Shown here: positions 36,633-48,319 of the stretch, piece by piece
Layout: each line of letters begins with the position of its first letter
How positions within the stretch are numbered: position 1 is the stretch's first letter
Assembly: GCA_037957365.1 (NCBI GenBank)
Contig: JARHVA010000638.1
Span: 2,805,001-2,869,000, forward strand
DNA: 64,000 nt
Source of the DNA: Torreya grandis
Lineage: Eukaryota; Streptophyta; Pinopsida; Cupressales; Taxaceae
Direction of reading: 5' to 3'
Position numbers and translations under genes: made by a program
Notes under the pieces: generated by a model
Databases searched by the model: none
What the model saw: only the letters and a program-made list of their open reading frames with translations
Told to the model about the DNA's origin: nothing

Positions 36633-37544
36633 GTTCTAAGGGGATTTGGCCATGTTACCTACACGGCACAATCACATATGGTGTATACTTTGTTCTAAAA
36701 TTATTTTTCAATTATGGAAAGAAAGGAAGATGCTATTTTAAACCATTTAGCACTAGATGGTTGTTTTTCAATTACTAAAAAAGTGCAAGTGGTCTCAAAT
36801 GCCATGCTACAGATTCAAGTGCAAGCAGAGAAGGTTTGACTGGAGATTAAGCACCTCTAGACTTTGTTGGACCATTGGGGAAGCACCCCTTGTGCAATTA
36901 ATCAAGTCTCACCTGAGTCTCTCCATCAGTAGTCACCTTCTCAGGGATGTGGCTTTGGAGCTTATGGTAGGCACAATTCACGTAGAAGGCATCTTAGTAG
37001 CTAACTGCATTAATGGCAGCCCTAACCGGCACACAACTCTCATGGTGGTTGTTATGCATTCCCAAACACCGATGGGTGGAGGGTTTTGCAGCAAGGAAAG
37101 TTTCCTCAATTGTCTTTAGGTATCTCCTTGCCTAGGAAGGAGACATTGGATGAAGAAAACAAGGACAATAATAATGACTGGTGGGACCCAATACTTGATA
37201 CAACATATGCGCTAGCCTAGTGACAACCTAGATGACCCTCCACCTTTGCCAACTTCATTGATTGCTCTCGTTGCCTAGTTTTTGTGCTTTGTTGTCTCAA
37301 TGTACTTCAAGCTATTTATCAAGTTTTTTGGGGGGATTTTTCAAACTTTTTTTATTGAAAAGATGTTATTTTAATCCTTTTTCATCTTTTTTTAAAACAT
37401 AACATTCTAGCTTTCTTTTAATCCTTCAAATCGATTTGAGAAGTTGGAGTGTGATGCTATACCACTCATTTTTTTGTAAGAATAACAATGTATATTCTAT
37501 ATTATTAATAGAAAACGCTTTTCAATCAAAAAATAAAATTAAGA

Positions 37545-38410
37545 TGTTGTGATGCAACATATGGTGTTTGTCCATTGCCTCTAGAAGTCTAGTGCATGAG
37601 ACAGATAGTGAGACATAAAATTCTCATTGCACTATTGCAAGATGCTAAATAAGTGGGTAATATTTGGTTACCTTCAGTCTATGTTTGAGAAAACTCAAGT
37701 CTATGTTCCACTCAAGAAAGTAAGGGGATGAGAGAATTTGGGTTCTATAGCTTATATGAGAGAAGTTATAAATGAAATAAGAGGTGTCCCATCACAAGCG
37801 CATCCAAGCAACATTCTAATCCAAGTTATTATTGTAACCTCCCTTTCAAATCATTGTCCAATTTAATCTTATTGTGAGCCATCCAAAAAAACTTCAGATT
37901 CCAGTTACGTAGAATCTCATAGGGCCTTTTTGGACTTAAAACTTGGTAAAGGTTAATTTATTGGGTTGGAAGTGGCTATAGCTAGAATTGAGTAAGTTTT
38001 GAGCAGATGCATTAGGACAATAGCTAAACCCAAGCATAAAAAAGAAAGAAATCAATCATATTAATGCAAACAAATGACCAAAGTAGGTGAATGGGACTCA
38101 AACATATTTAATTACGTTACAAAAAGTATTGCCATTTAAATGACCCTAGGTTTTGAAAAATAAATAAACAATAAGCATTTTATGAAGCAAGGGTTTAATC
38201 TGTAAAACAATGTGCAATCCCTTTAGAAAAACAACATAATAGTGACAACATTCATTTCAACCTTGATTTCATGAACAGTTCAAAACAATTTGAAACTTTC
38301 CAACCCTAAGGCGCTAAGGTTAGAGCAAGGCTACAATCGAAAGGGTGACAGAGGAACCATATTCTTTTTTAAAGTTGTTAAGAAAAAATTAAGGATTTTT
38401 TCAATCAAAA
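37545..38410. other. No supported gene
   Basis: Unremarkable sequence between the LINE tail and the gag-only copia element. Confidence 0.45.
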
Positions 38411-38421
38411 TCCAAGCTAGC

Positions 38422-38677
38422 ATAGAGGAGCAATGATTGTCACTCAAATGAAATGCTTTATTCAATCCCTGATATTACATATATAATGAAATAAACTCCT
38501 AAAAGGTAAGAGTTAACACATATCCCATCTATTATTCCTATCAATACTCCCAAACCCCTATCTTCTAGAGTTGTTTTTATCCGAACAACTCATTTATTTT
38601 ATTCATTACATACTATGAGTTGATATCACAACTCATTTAATTATTTTAACACACACATAAAGCACTAATACTTATTA
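38422..38677 (-). repeat. 3' LTR of gag-only element
   Basis: Direct repeat of 40,518-40,773 and of identical length, sharing tgatattacatatataatga, cttctagagttgtttttatc and agcactaatacttatta. Confidence 0.88.
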
Positions 38678-38690
38678 CTCCCCCCCTTAG
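38678..38690 (-). other. Polypurine tract of gag-only element
   Basis: The minus strand reads CTAAGGGGGGGAG, abutting the 3' LTR. Confidence 0.75.
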
Positions 38691-38819
38691 TGTGGAAATG
38701 GGGTGAGGAACAACACTAATAGAGAGTCTTCATCACTTTCATGAGCTACTTCTTTATTGTCTAAGGGATGACTACTTGCTTTTAGATCACTTTCCTTTGT
38801 CGCCATTGCTTTGTCATTC

Positions 38820-39560
38820 ACCTTTCCATCGAGAAGATCCTAATCTCTTTGCTTGCAATTTAGAACAACATGGCCTGGCTTTTACAATAGAAACATACAT
38901 ATTTACTTTTTTTCGTCACATGTTTATGTTTTTGTGAGTAAGTGTTAGGCTTGCTTTGTGTGATCATCACTTCTTCTAAAATTTTGCTTCCTTCAGCAAG
39001 TAATGTAGATATGACATTTGCCAAATTTGGATTTAGCTTGCTTAAGGTGAACATTACATGTGACATATTGTTGGGCATACTATTGAGTAATATGGCTTTA
39101 ACATTATTTTCTTTGATAGCTTCTTTTATCCCTGCCAATTGGTTTATGAGTGAATGAAACTTGATAATTTGGGCTACTGTATCTCCTTCCATTTTCAAAC
39201 AATACAATTTTTGTTTCATTGTTATTTTCGCACTATCAGCTTGTGAACCGAATAGTGTGTTCAGTGATTCTCAAATTTCCTTAGAGGATTTGTTGAAATC
39301 CACATGATGTAGATATGGCTTTGATAAGCCTAGACCAATAATGGCCAAAGCTTTCTTGTCTTTAACTTTCCATTTTTGGTGCTCGTCTACATCTGTTAGT
39401 TTTGGTATTTGCCATCAACAATGTCCCACAAATCTCTCGATTAGCAATAGTTGAATTTGGATTTGCTATGTATGGAAATCATGCCCATCAATTTTTTCAA
39501 TTTGACTTGTCTTTTTCATTTCCCCGCCCCCCTCCCCCCCCACAATTTTGACTTACTAGA
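38820..39560 (-). pseudogene. Copia gag (UBN2-type) remnant
   Basis: The 38,860-39,219 open stretch reads MKQKLYCLKMEGDTVAQII and FHSLINQLAGI, then TLSKLNPNLANVISTLLAEG, then YVCFYCKS, the start of a CCHC knuckle. Upstream in the same strand are GHDFHT, KALAIIGLGLSKPYLHHV and SLNTLFG, the expected N-terminal gag words, broken by stops. Gag forms the particle shell, so this copy is inactive. Confidence 0.85.
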
Positions 39561-40498
39561 AATCGACTTCAACCGATAACGCATCCTTACAATGAATCTT
39601 TTGATTTTTGATAAAGACAATACAAACTATTTAAATATAATTATAACTATAACTATAATGACTTAAAAACATACTATGACTCTTTAAATTGACACAAATT
39701 TTACAAACAATAATTTTTAATAATCTAAATAGTCAAACCACTTGACTTAATAAATAAAACATTCGGCTCAATAAACCAACTAATACTACTATAGACTAAT
39801 ATTAAAAAGCTAAAAAGATCATGACATTATAAATCTATAAAAACCTAAAAAAAAATTGAATTTTAATACTACAACCCTAATGCCTAAATATTGAAAGATA
39901 CAATTAAACCATATCTAAAGACTTCCAACAATAAAATATTAATCTTTTATATTAAAACCTAAGGCCGAAAAAAAACTAAACCTAAAATCTTTTTGAAAGA
40001 CCAAAACTATTTAAGAAATCCACGACACTTATCTATGAATGAAGCTCGTTGTGTGGAGGCCGAGTACAAACAATTGCCGCCAAAGATGCTACGAAGCTCA
40101 AATGGGAGAGCTTACTAAAGCTGAGTTTGACATAAAAGAAGGCCATTGATGTAATGTTGCACAGCTAAGCCGCAATCAAGATGAATGGGAATTTATGCAG
40201 AGTTGTTATCAATGCAATAGCAAGTTGTTCAACATTGAAAGTCGAAAATGCAATGAGATCTGTGCATATTTCGTGTAAAATCGCTCTCTTAATTTCTAAA
40301 ATCTCTTCAAACCTTTTCTAGGTTTTGTTGTCCTCCTTATAAGCTTTCCAGAACACTTTGAAATTCTGGTTTTCGTTGAGAGATTAGGAAGATATCTGCA
40401 TCATGAATGGCCTATCTAATGAAGACATCCACATGTGGTCTACATTATGTAGTCTAATATGTTTGAGGCCAAAGAAATTGTTCAAAGAGGTTTAGGGA

Positions 40499-40514
40499 AC
40501 CCGTTTTGATACCA
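40499..40514 (-). other. Primer-binding site, tRNA-Met type
   Basis: The minus strand reads TGGTATCAAAACGGGT, 3 nt after the 5' LTR end. Confidence 0.82.
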
Positions 40515-40517
40515 AAT

Positions 40518-40773
40518 ATAGAGGAACAATAATTGTTGATCAAATGAATTGTTTTATTCAATACCTGATATTACATATATAATGAAATAAACTCCTAAAA
40601 GATAGGAGTTAGCACATATCTCATCTATTACTCCTATTAATACTCGCAAACCCCTATCTTCTAGAGTTGTTTTTATCCGAACAACTCTTTTATTTTATTC
40701 ATTACATATTATAAGTTGATATCATAACTCATTTATTTATTTTAACACAGACATAAAGCACTAATACTTATTA
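40518..40773 (-). repeat. 5' LTR of gag-only element
   Basis: Direct repeat of 38,422-38,677. Confidence 0.88.
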
Positions 40774-40850
40774 GATAGAGTGGCAACTTGAGAAGAGAAA
40801 ATAAAAAATTAATTTCCTTCATTACTGATATGTTTATAGATCATTGTAAG

Positions 40851-43589
40851 TGTTGTCAACCTGGAGATGCACCCTAAATCGAAGACGTGCTAAAATGGTT
40901 AATCCTCTCTCCGGTTGAAACAATGGGATCTTCTCACGTGGGTGGGTGCCTCATTGGTGAGAAAAACCTTCAAAAAATGTTGGTTCTTGTAAAATGTATC
41001 AATGCGGATCTCTACTTTGTGTTGCGAATCTACCATGGAAAAGGGAGAAAAAAACTTGAAAGAAAAATCCTACCTAAGGATAGTGATAAACCAAAATATC
41101 GATCCACTCTGCTTGGAACCTTGAACACTGAATCAAACAAAGGAAAAGGAAGACCTTTGATTTCAATTGATCACTATGCATAAATATTTCATGAGAAGAT
41201 TCGATCAAATGACAAAAACGTGAAAAAAAACGATGGAGAGAGGTCTGATACAAGACACTTTACAACCACGTAACATCCACTTACAGCTTCAACAAAAGAC
41301 ATAAAACACTGAACATGCCCTGTATAACATGATTAGCTAGCAACTAAGTACGAATCAAAATTTGTGAAAGGAGAGAAATCTACCACATATGCAAATTGTT
41401 GAATGAATGTACACTATGCCAGCACTTGAAATTTAAAAGTACAATCCTTCTATTGATTGAAGAGATTACACAACTCATCAATGGCAAAGTCTGGTCTTAC
41501 TAAGAGAGAGATGATTTTACAATGTTGAAAAGCCATTAATATAGAAATTTACAAGACGAGAGATTGGCATTGAAAATAGAGATAGAGTAAACTTAAACCA
41601 ACCTAGCTTTTACAAAAGTCTATTTTGTCTTGCATGAAAATTCCTTGCGTTGAAAAAAGTAGAAGAAGACAAGCTTTGGATGCATGAAATCTACGAATAA
41701 ATGTCTTGACTTGAAAACTAGTCAACTTCAAAACAAGAGTAGTCAAATTCACTCGAACTACTGGAGCGTTTGAAAGTCTCGCCTTTGCATGAAATCAATG
41801 CAAATGCCAAATTAAGAATTGCATTTGAACTGCCGAAATGTTTTGAGCAAACGAAGGTGCGTTGCATGGAATTTCTGGCTGTTTGAAACGTTCAACACTT
41901 TGCCCATTCATCATGCAAGACAACTCTATTTTCAAAACTGAGGCGTGCTTGCTTTCTTAAACGCGTTCACTTCGTTGGAGTCACTCACGTTAGTTTGTGC
42001 ATGATCCTTGTTTTTCCTACCTTTGTCTTTATTTTGCGTTGGTTTTATTTATTGTTCATGCTTATGTCCATGTTCAGTTCTGCTATAATCTTTGCTCATG
42101 CCTCTATTTTTGCATTTGTCTTTCTTCTTGTTCAGTTTTGGCTCAGTCCTGTTTGTGCTTACGTCTCTGTTCATGCTATTGATCATGCTCAGTTCACTTC
42201 GTGTTTTCTCTAGCTTTTCCCGTGTTCTGATTTAATTCGAGATTCGGGCTTTATTTTAGTTTTCATCTTTTTATCGGGTTTTTTGAAACTATCCTTATTC
42301 CTTCGGACTTTTTGTCCGAATGAATTCGTTTCCTTGCCAATTTTCCCGAATTTATTCTTTTAGGCTCTTTTGTCTTGCCCTTTGATTTTCTTTTGGACTT
42401 TTGTTGACTTCAAATTCTCGCGGATTTCTTGTTTGACAATTATTCCAAAGGATCTCCCTCTTTGCCATTGTTCTTTTCTATTTTCCCCGGAATTTTTATC
42501 CTCTTGAATTTCGTCGAACTTTTTGTCCTAAGGAATTCCTTCGGACAAAAAGTTCGACGAAATTCAAGAGGATAAAAATTCCGGGGAAAATAGAAAAGAA
42601 TAAAGGCAAAGAGGATATTCCTTCGGACAAAAAGTCTGAAGGAATTCGTCTCCTTTGGCTATCTTTTCCCCGAAGGGCAAGTGCCCTTCGAGAACTTTGT
42701 TTTTGTCCTTTGCTTTATGGAGGCGCCCTCCGCAAGGACTATGTCTTCCCTAAAATGCCCTTCAGAACTTTTGTAAGGGTCTTGCCACCGACCAAGTGCC
42801 CTTCGCAAGGGCAGGTGTCCTTCGGAAAAATGAATTGTCTTTCGAAATTTTTGCCAAGGTCTTCTTCGTGCTTGAAGTGTCCCTCGCAAGGGCACATACT
42901 CTTCGAGGAAATTGTAAATGTCCCTACGCAACGCCCAGATGTCCTCTGCAAGGGTGTCTATCTTCCAAGAGTGCCCTTCGAAAGAATTGAAAAGGTCCAC
43001 TTCACTGACCAAGGGCCCTCCGCAAGGGCATGTCTACCTTCAAAAGTGTCATTTTGAAAGAATTGAAAGGCACCCGAGCTTTTTGTAGGGAACTCAAGCT
43101 TTTTGAAAGGCACCCGAGGTTTTTGAAACCGTCCCTTGGAACTTTCGTCTTGACTTGAAAACCGGTTTTCTCAACTGTGTTTTTCTCCTTTCTTTCGGAC
43201 AAAAAGTCCGAAGAAAATAAGCCTTGAACGACTGCCACTTAGTCATTTTTTCGAACTTTTACACAATCCTTTGAGAGCTCTTTCTCTCGAACAAAATGTC
43301 TAAAAAAATAGTCCACCTCTTATATCCCGAAAAATTGCTTGGGAAGACAAAATAAATAAACTTAAAGCTTGTATGTCTTGGTTGTATTTGCACATTTGGT
43401 TGTAATCAAGAAAGTTCCTTGGAAACCTCTGCATGACTAAAATTCACTTGGCTGTAGATGGGCACTTGGGTGGCTGTAAATGCTCATTTAAGGACCCCAA
43501 AACTGATTCACAAGACAAACTTGGCACCATAGCAAAGTTCCAAAATGTAGGGTTGACAATTTGCCCTGTAGGGGGCAAAATTGCTAACA
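40851..43589 (-). repeat. 3' LTR of outer gypsy element
   Basis: Direct repeat of 56,422-59,053. It carries a 156-bp near-perfect palindrome (42,458-42,613) missing from its partner, which accounts for most of the 107-bp length difference. Confidence 0.93.
42458..42613. other. 156-bp near-perfect palindrome in the LTR
   Basis: Two 78-nt arms centred between 42,535 and 42,536 (aggaattcct) are complementary except at three positions by my comparison. The partner LTR has only one arm's worth of sequence here, so this arose as an inverted duplication. Confidence 0.88.
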
Positions 43590-43959
43590 TTTCTGGTGAA
43601 CCTGATTTCTGACTAAAAATCTTCTCCTAACCTTAGCTGAAGTAACCTTTCTCCCTCAAAAAGGAAGAGAAAAACACGAAAGCAGGAAAACTAAGAAGCA
43701 AATTTACTAACAAGCACTTATTGAGCAAAACTGAAGCAAACTACTATTGTTGAACAGCACTTGGAGGAAAACAAAAACAACTATGTACATAGAGCTTTGC
43801 TCTTCAATAGCAATGTTTCAAATGTATCTCATTGATTGGGATTGGAAGCTCTTGGCCGTCCATCTTGGCGAATTGGAAGGCATTGTGGGATTTGCAACTG
43901 GAGATCGTGTATAGGCCACTCCAAAGGGAATCAAACTTTGTGTGCCTTCCTGGTTTGGC

Positions 43960-46661
43960 TCAATCCTCATCCCACTTGAGGACCAACTCTCCTTCATTGA
44001 AGCTTCGTGAGGAAGCTATTTTGTCGAACGTTCTTTTCACCTGTCCCTGATGACTTTCCATGGCTAGCATGGATTGATTTTTTGTCTCTTCCAACTCCAT
44101 AAGCTCTGCATACCTAATTTCCATAGGCTCATTCTCCAACAACTCAAGTTGATGCATTAGTTCTAAAACAGGAAACTCAAGAGAAATAGGTAACCTTGCT
44201 TCCTTACCATAAACTAGCTTGTATGGAGAGTTGGCTATTGACCTCTTGTAGGTGATCTTATCAGCCCATAGAGCTAACTTCAACTTGAGATGTCGTTACC
44301 TCTGATTGTCTTCAATAGTCCTTCGTATGAGCCTTAAGAGGTTCTTGTTTGTAGATTCAACAAGGCCCCATTTCCTTGTGGATAATAGTTCAATGAAGTG
44401 CTGACATAAACTCTGTGTTGGATAGCCCATTCGCTGATCCTAAATCCCACAAATGCCATTGCATTGTCAGAAATAATGGTCGAAGGAACTCCAAACCTAA
44501 TAAGCAGACCTTCATAGAAATCAAGAACATTAGTTTCGTTCGCTTCTTTCAATGCAATTGCTTCTGTCCAACGTGTGAAGTAATTCGTAGCTATTAGAAT
44601 CCACTTATGCCCTGAACTCGAAAAAGGATTAATGAGACCAATAAGGTCCAATCTCCACTGGACAAAACGCTGATCCACTGCAATTGGCTGAAGGGGCAAG
44701 GCTACAAGTTTAACTTTTCCTACAAACATAGCACATTGTTTGCACTTCCTAACCCATGTATGGCAATCGCCAAATATAGTAGGCCAATAGTACCCACCTC
44801 TCATGATTTTAAATGTTGTAGTTCTTGTGGAAAAGTGTCTTCCACCATGTTCACACACCTTAGTAACATTTCATTAATATCTTTTTTGAACAAAACACCG
44901 TCAACGAGCAAGAATGGAATTGATTGCAATCTGAAATACCTTCTTTTTGAAGCACTTAGGTGAGAAGGGTAAAAACCATCTTGAAAATAGCTTACCAAAT
45001 CGCGAAACCAACTGGAAGGTGAGGTGTGAACACCAGCAATCTCTTCATCATTTGACACTAAAACAGTTTCATTAGTTACTTACAAGTCCTGAGCTAGATG
45101 CTCACAAAGTCTTTTGCCTCTAACCAACTTTGTAACCTTAATTTTCACGTCATATTCCATTACCTTGGTTATCCAACCAGCTCTCTTCTCATTTATGTCT
45201 TTGTTCAAAAGAAATTCTTTGATGCTTGGATGAGCAACCATTAGATGTATTTTATTATTCGACAACAAGTGCCTAAATTTATTCAAAGATTTTATAACTG
45301 AAAGGACATGTTTTTCAACAAAATAATACCTTGTTTCATAGTCCTCCAAGCCTTGGCTATAGAAAGCTATTGGCTGCTCCAAATCTTCATGATTCTACTA
45401 CATAAGAATGCCTGAAATGGTGTCCATATTAGCATACATATACAAAATGAAATCTTTCGTAAAATCTGGATTTAAAAGTGTAAGAGCACTTGCTATGACT
45501 TTCTTAACATCTTCAAACCCCATTACTCATTGGACCAGCTCAAATTCTGATTTTTCTTTAACATGGTTGTAAGTGATTTAGCTACAATAGCGAAATCTGA
45601 AATGTATCTCCTTATAAAATTGATTTTTCCAAGAAAATTTGCAAAGCCTTTTGCTCTTAGGCAAAAAGAGTGCAAGAATGGATTGAATCCTATGTTTAAA
45701 CCGTGCTTTGAAACAACATGTCCAAGAAGCTTACCTTCATGAACTGAAAATACACACTTTTTGGGATTTAGAGATATATCAAATTGCCTACACCTTTCAA
45801 AAACTTGCTTGAGATAAACAATGTGATCTTCTGCATCTTTTGAAAACATTGTTATATCATCCAAATAAACAAGCACAAACCTATTAAGAAAACCTTGGAA
45901 GGCCATATCCATGGCTCTCTGAAAAGTTGCTCCAACATTAGACAAACCGAATGGCATCTTTCTATATGCAAATGTCTCCCATTTAATCGTGAAAGTTGTC
46001 TTGAATTGGTCCTCTTCTTTGACCAAAATCTGATTGTAACCACTATATCCATCCAACAAGGAAAACCTCTTTAAACCTGCGACAAGCTATAAAATTTGTT
46101 CCATTGATGGCAATAGATAGTGGTTTTTAAGCAAAACCATGTTTAAATCACGAAAATCAACACACAAATTAATCTCACCATTTTTTTTAGTACTGGAACA
46201 AGGTTCGCCACCCAAATTGAGTGCTTGATTGGAAATATAATAGCTGATTTTATGAGCTTGTGAAGCTCAGCTCTCATCAAAAGCTCAAGCTTTGGATTGA
46301 TTGGCCTTTGTCTTTGTCTTACTGGTTTAGTTTTGTCTTCTAACTCAATAGTGTATTGAGTCAAACTTGGATCAAAACCTTTGAGATCACTATACTAGCA
46401 TGCGAATATATCAACAAAACTTGTGCATAAATCAATGAAAGCTTTCTTTTGTGGAGGGGTGCATACCTTGCCCAATTTTAAAATCTTACCAGCTGCAATC
46501 TCTACATTGGCATGGTGTTCTTCCTTTGTTGACAAAGATGGTTTCTCTTTCCTTAGCTCATCATCTTCATTGAAAATATTTTCAAGAGTGACCAATCCCT
46601 TGGGTAGCCTATTCATTTTCAATTGTACAATTTGATCACCATACTGTTGTAAGTGTTTCAA
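43960..46661 (-). pseudogene. Outer gypsy pol: RT, RNase H, integrase
   Basis: Read from high to low coordinate. 46,661-46,143 is the RT lead-in, with KPVRQRQRPINPKLELLM and IWVANLVPVLKK. A frameshift follows at an A-run near 46,185. 46,059-45,523 is the RT core, with MLDGYSGYNQILV, KMPFGLSNVGATFQRAMD, the catalytic VYLDDITMFS and LLGHVVSKHGLNIGF. 45,382-45,080 is RNase H (QPIAFYSQGLEDYETRYYF). 45,058-44,334 is the integrase zinc region (YYWP, CKQC) and core with Asp residues in WRLDLIG and IISDNAMAFVG. The codon for the catalytic Glu lies in another frame after a G-run near 44,365. 44,283-43,960 is the integrase C-terminal part (SPYKLVYGKEARLPISLEFP). No chromodomain was seen. Confidence 0.9.
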
Positions 46662-46918
46662 CTAATTTCTTAAAGAAAACTCAACCTCTTCCTGCAAAAA
46701 TCTCACAATTTGATTGTCATTTTCAAACCCCTGCCAATTCTCTTAATTATCCAAAACAGAAGGCCTTACAACTACCTTTATATGTGACTGAAAAATGTCA
46801 CTTTTTACATCAGCTGGAATATCAAATTGTGCTCCAACAGCAGCCAACCCATCAACATGTTTATTCTTATCTTTTGGTATTCCCTGAATATTAAAACCTG
46901 AAAATCTTCAAGTAAATC

Positions 46919-47197
46919 CTAAACTCTGTGTCTGTAAGATTTAAACAACAAATTCTTGCATATATTCAAACCTCTTACTTGGTGTACTACAAGTTCACTA
47001 TCTCCAAACACTTGCAAACAATTTACTTTCATCTTCCTAGTCCACTGCAAACCGTGAACTAGTGCTTCATATTCAACAACGTTGTTTGAACAGCGGAACT
47101 GAAATTTAATAGAGGAGAAATACCTTTGTTCTTTAGGAGAAATTAACATCATTCCAACTCCAGTTCCATGCTTATTTCTTGATCCATCAAAGTACAA
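46919..47197 (-). pseudogene. Additional RNase H-like (RVT_3) domain upstream of RT
   Basis: 92-codon stretch with MYFDGSRNKHGTGVGMML (first Asp), NNVVEYEALVHGL (Glu) and VFGDSELVVHQV (second Asp). This is the acidic triad of plant/archaeal-type RNase H, distinct from the RNase H that follows RT at 45.4-45.1 kb. It lies between protease and RT. Coding-like sequence continues to about 46,790 in other frames. Known gypsy elements with a second RNase H often have it after RT-RNase H, so the position is notable. Confidence 0.82.
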
Positions 47198-47533
47198 TTG
47201 TCACAAGCCTTCATTAGATTCGTCTTCGTTGACCATGGCTAGAATTGGTGCATCGTTTTCATGAAGACAATACACACCAGGACCTTCCTCTTCAATCAGC
47301 GTGTAGGGATCATGCTCATGCAAGCTAGAAGCCACTCATCAAGAAACAAATCTAGAACTCCATCGAAAGTCGAGTCATTTTCTACATTACTAGTTTGTAA
47401 TATTTCATCTGAGATGATACAATTTGCATTGACAACACTTGACATATAAGGCTCCATAGGAAAACGTGCAATAGGCTATAAATGAAATGTTATCTTTGTA
47501 CCATACCTGGTTCTAAACAACAAATAGGTCCAA

Positions 47534-47833
47534 TCAGCTAATAAATATCCCCCAATTTTTGAAGTGAAATCGCTTAAAAGGCACAGCGAAATAAAGAGGC
47601 AAGTCCACCACTACATTCTGTTGAATAGTAACGTTAGGACAGACATGTAATGTCAATTTCAAGTCTTTGATAATGCCTATCGTTTTTGCTGGAAAACCAT
47701 CCAACTGCAATACCCCTTTACTATTCGGCTCATAAACAAGGCCGAGCTTGTCTACAATATTTTTGGGCATTACTGTACTGCTAGATCCACTATCCACCAT
47801 ATAATTATGAACCAAAGTATCACCCAATATCAA
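47534..47833 (-). pseudogene. Outer gypsy aspartic protease
   Basis: YMVDSGSSSTVMPKNIVDKL contains the DSG active-site box of retropepsin-like proteases, followed by LQLDGFPAKTIG and LTLHVCPNVTIQ. The open stretch ends at a stop 99 codons on. It processes the polyprotein in intact elements. Confidence 0.85.
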
Positions 47834-48314
47834 AGAAAGATAAAAAGAGAGTTTTCTTCGTTTTTACCTCAATTTTGTCCACCTTTGACATCTTATCTTT
47901 TTGCTGCCCCTGTTGCTTAGTTGGCTATTCTGAATTTGTCAAGACAACACCTTCTTTCTCAACCGGTTTTGGAAACAATTCAAAAGCTGAAAGTTCTTAA
48001 ATGAGTTTATCCTTTTGCCCTGGAATTGAAAGAGAATCTTACATGCTAATGTTGATGTTAGACTTCTTCATTTGATCTACAATACTGAACTGAGATGCAC
48101 TAATCTTTCCCAAGCCTCTATCTTTGATCTGTGGTACTTGTTGCTCACTTATTAGAGGTATTCGTTGCACTTTACTAACCTATATATTTTGATTTTTTGG
48201 GTTGTGGGAGCAGCAAGCTGCTTTTTTGTACTTTGAGCAACAATACTAGGAGCACTTGAAGTATTTGCTACCACTTGGGCTTCTTCAACAACTCTTCTTT
48301 TAATTCTCTGATAG

Positions 48315-48319
48315 GTTAT
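48315..48319. other. Target-site duplication GTTAT (left)
   Basis: The same 5 bases flank the inner element at 54,871-54,875, marking its insertion into the outer element between gag and protease. Confidence 0.9.

Larger units (their letters stand above)
32590..37540 (+). mobile_element. Degenerate L1-type LINE retrotransposon
   Basis: Order on the plus strand is an ORF1-like region with NNGPWFIRNTLVVF and FPSLPFPLEGL plus a CCHC knuckle remnant, then endonuclease, then reverse transcriptase, then a C-terminal zf-RVT-like stretch (SLWWSPIL, about 35,850). It ends near a typical plant LINE tail (ttgtaagaataacaatgtat, then an A-rich run at about 37,520). Stops and frameshifts are frequent. Boundaries are approximate. 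Confidence 0.82.
38422..40773 (-). mobile_element. Gag-only copia-type LTR element (2.35 kb)
   Basis: Two 256-bp direct repeats (38,422-38,677 and 40,518-40,773) flank an interior with a tRNA-Met-type PBS next to the right LTR and a G-rich polypurine tract next to the left LTR, fixing minus orientation. The only coding remnant is copia gag (about 39,560-38,820). Protease, integrase, RT and RNase H are absent. This is a compact non-autonomous derivative. Candidate 5-bp flanks are catag and gatag. Confidence 0.85.

Noticed and set aside
42659..43057. ORFs of 115-117 codons on both strands in the outer LTR
   Set aside because: Same cause: repeated GCCCTTCG/CGAAGGGC stems keep frames open. No domain, and present in non-coding LTR.
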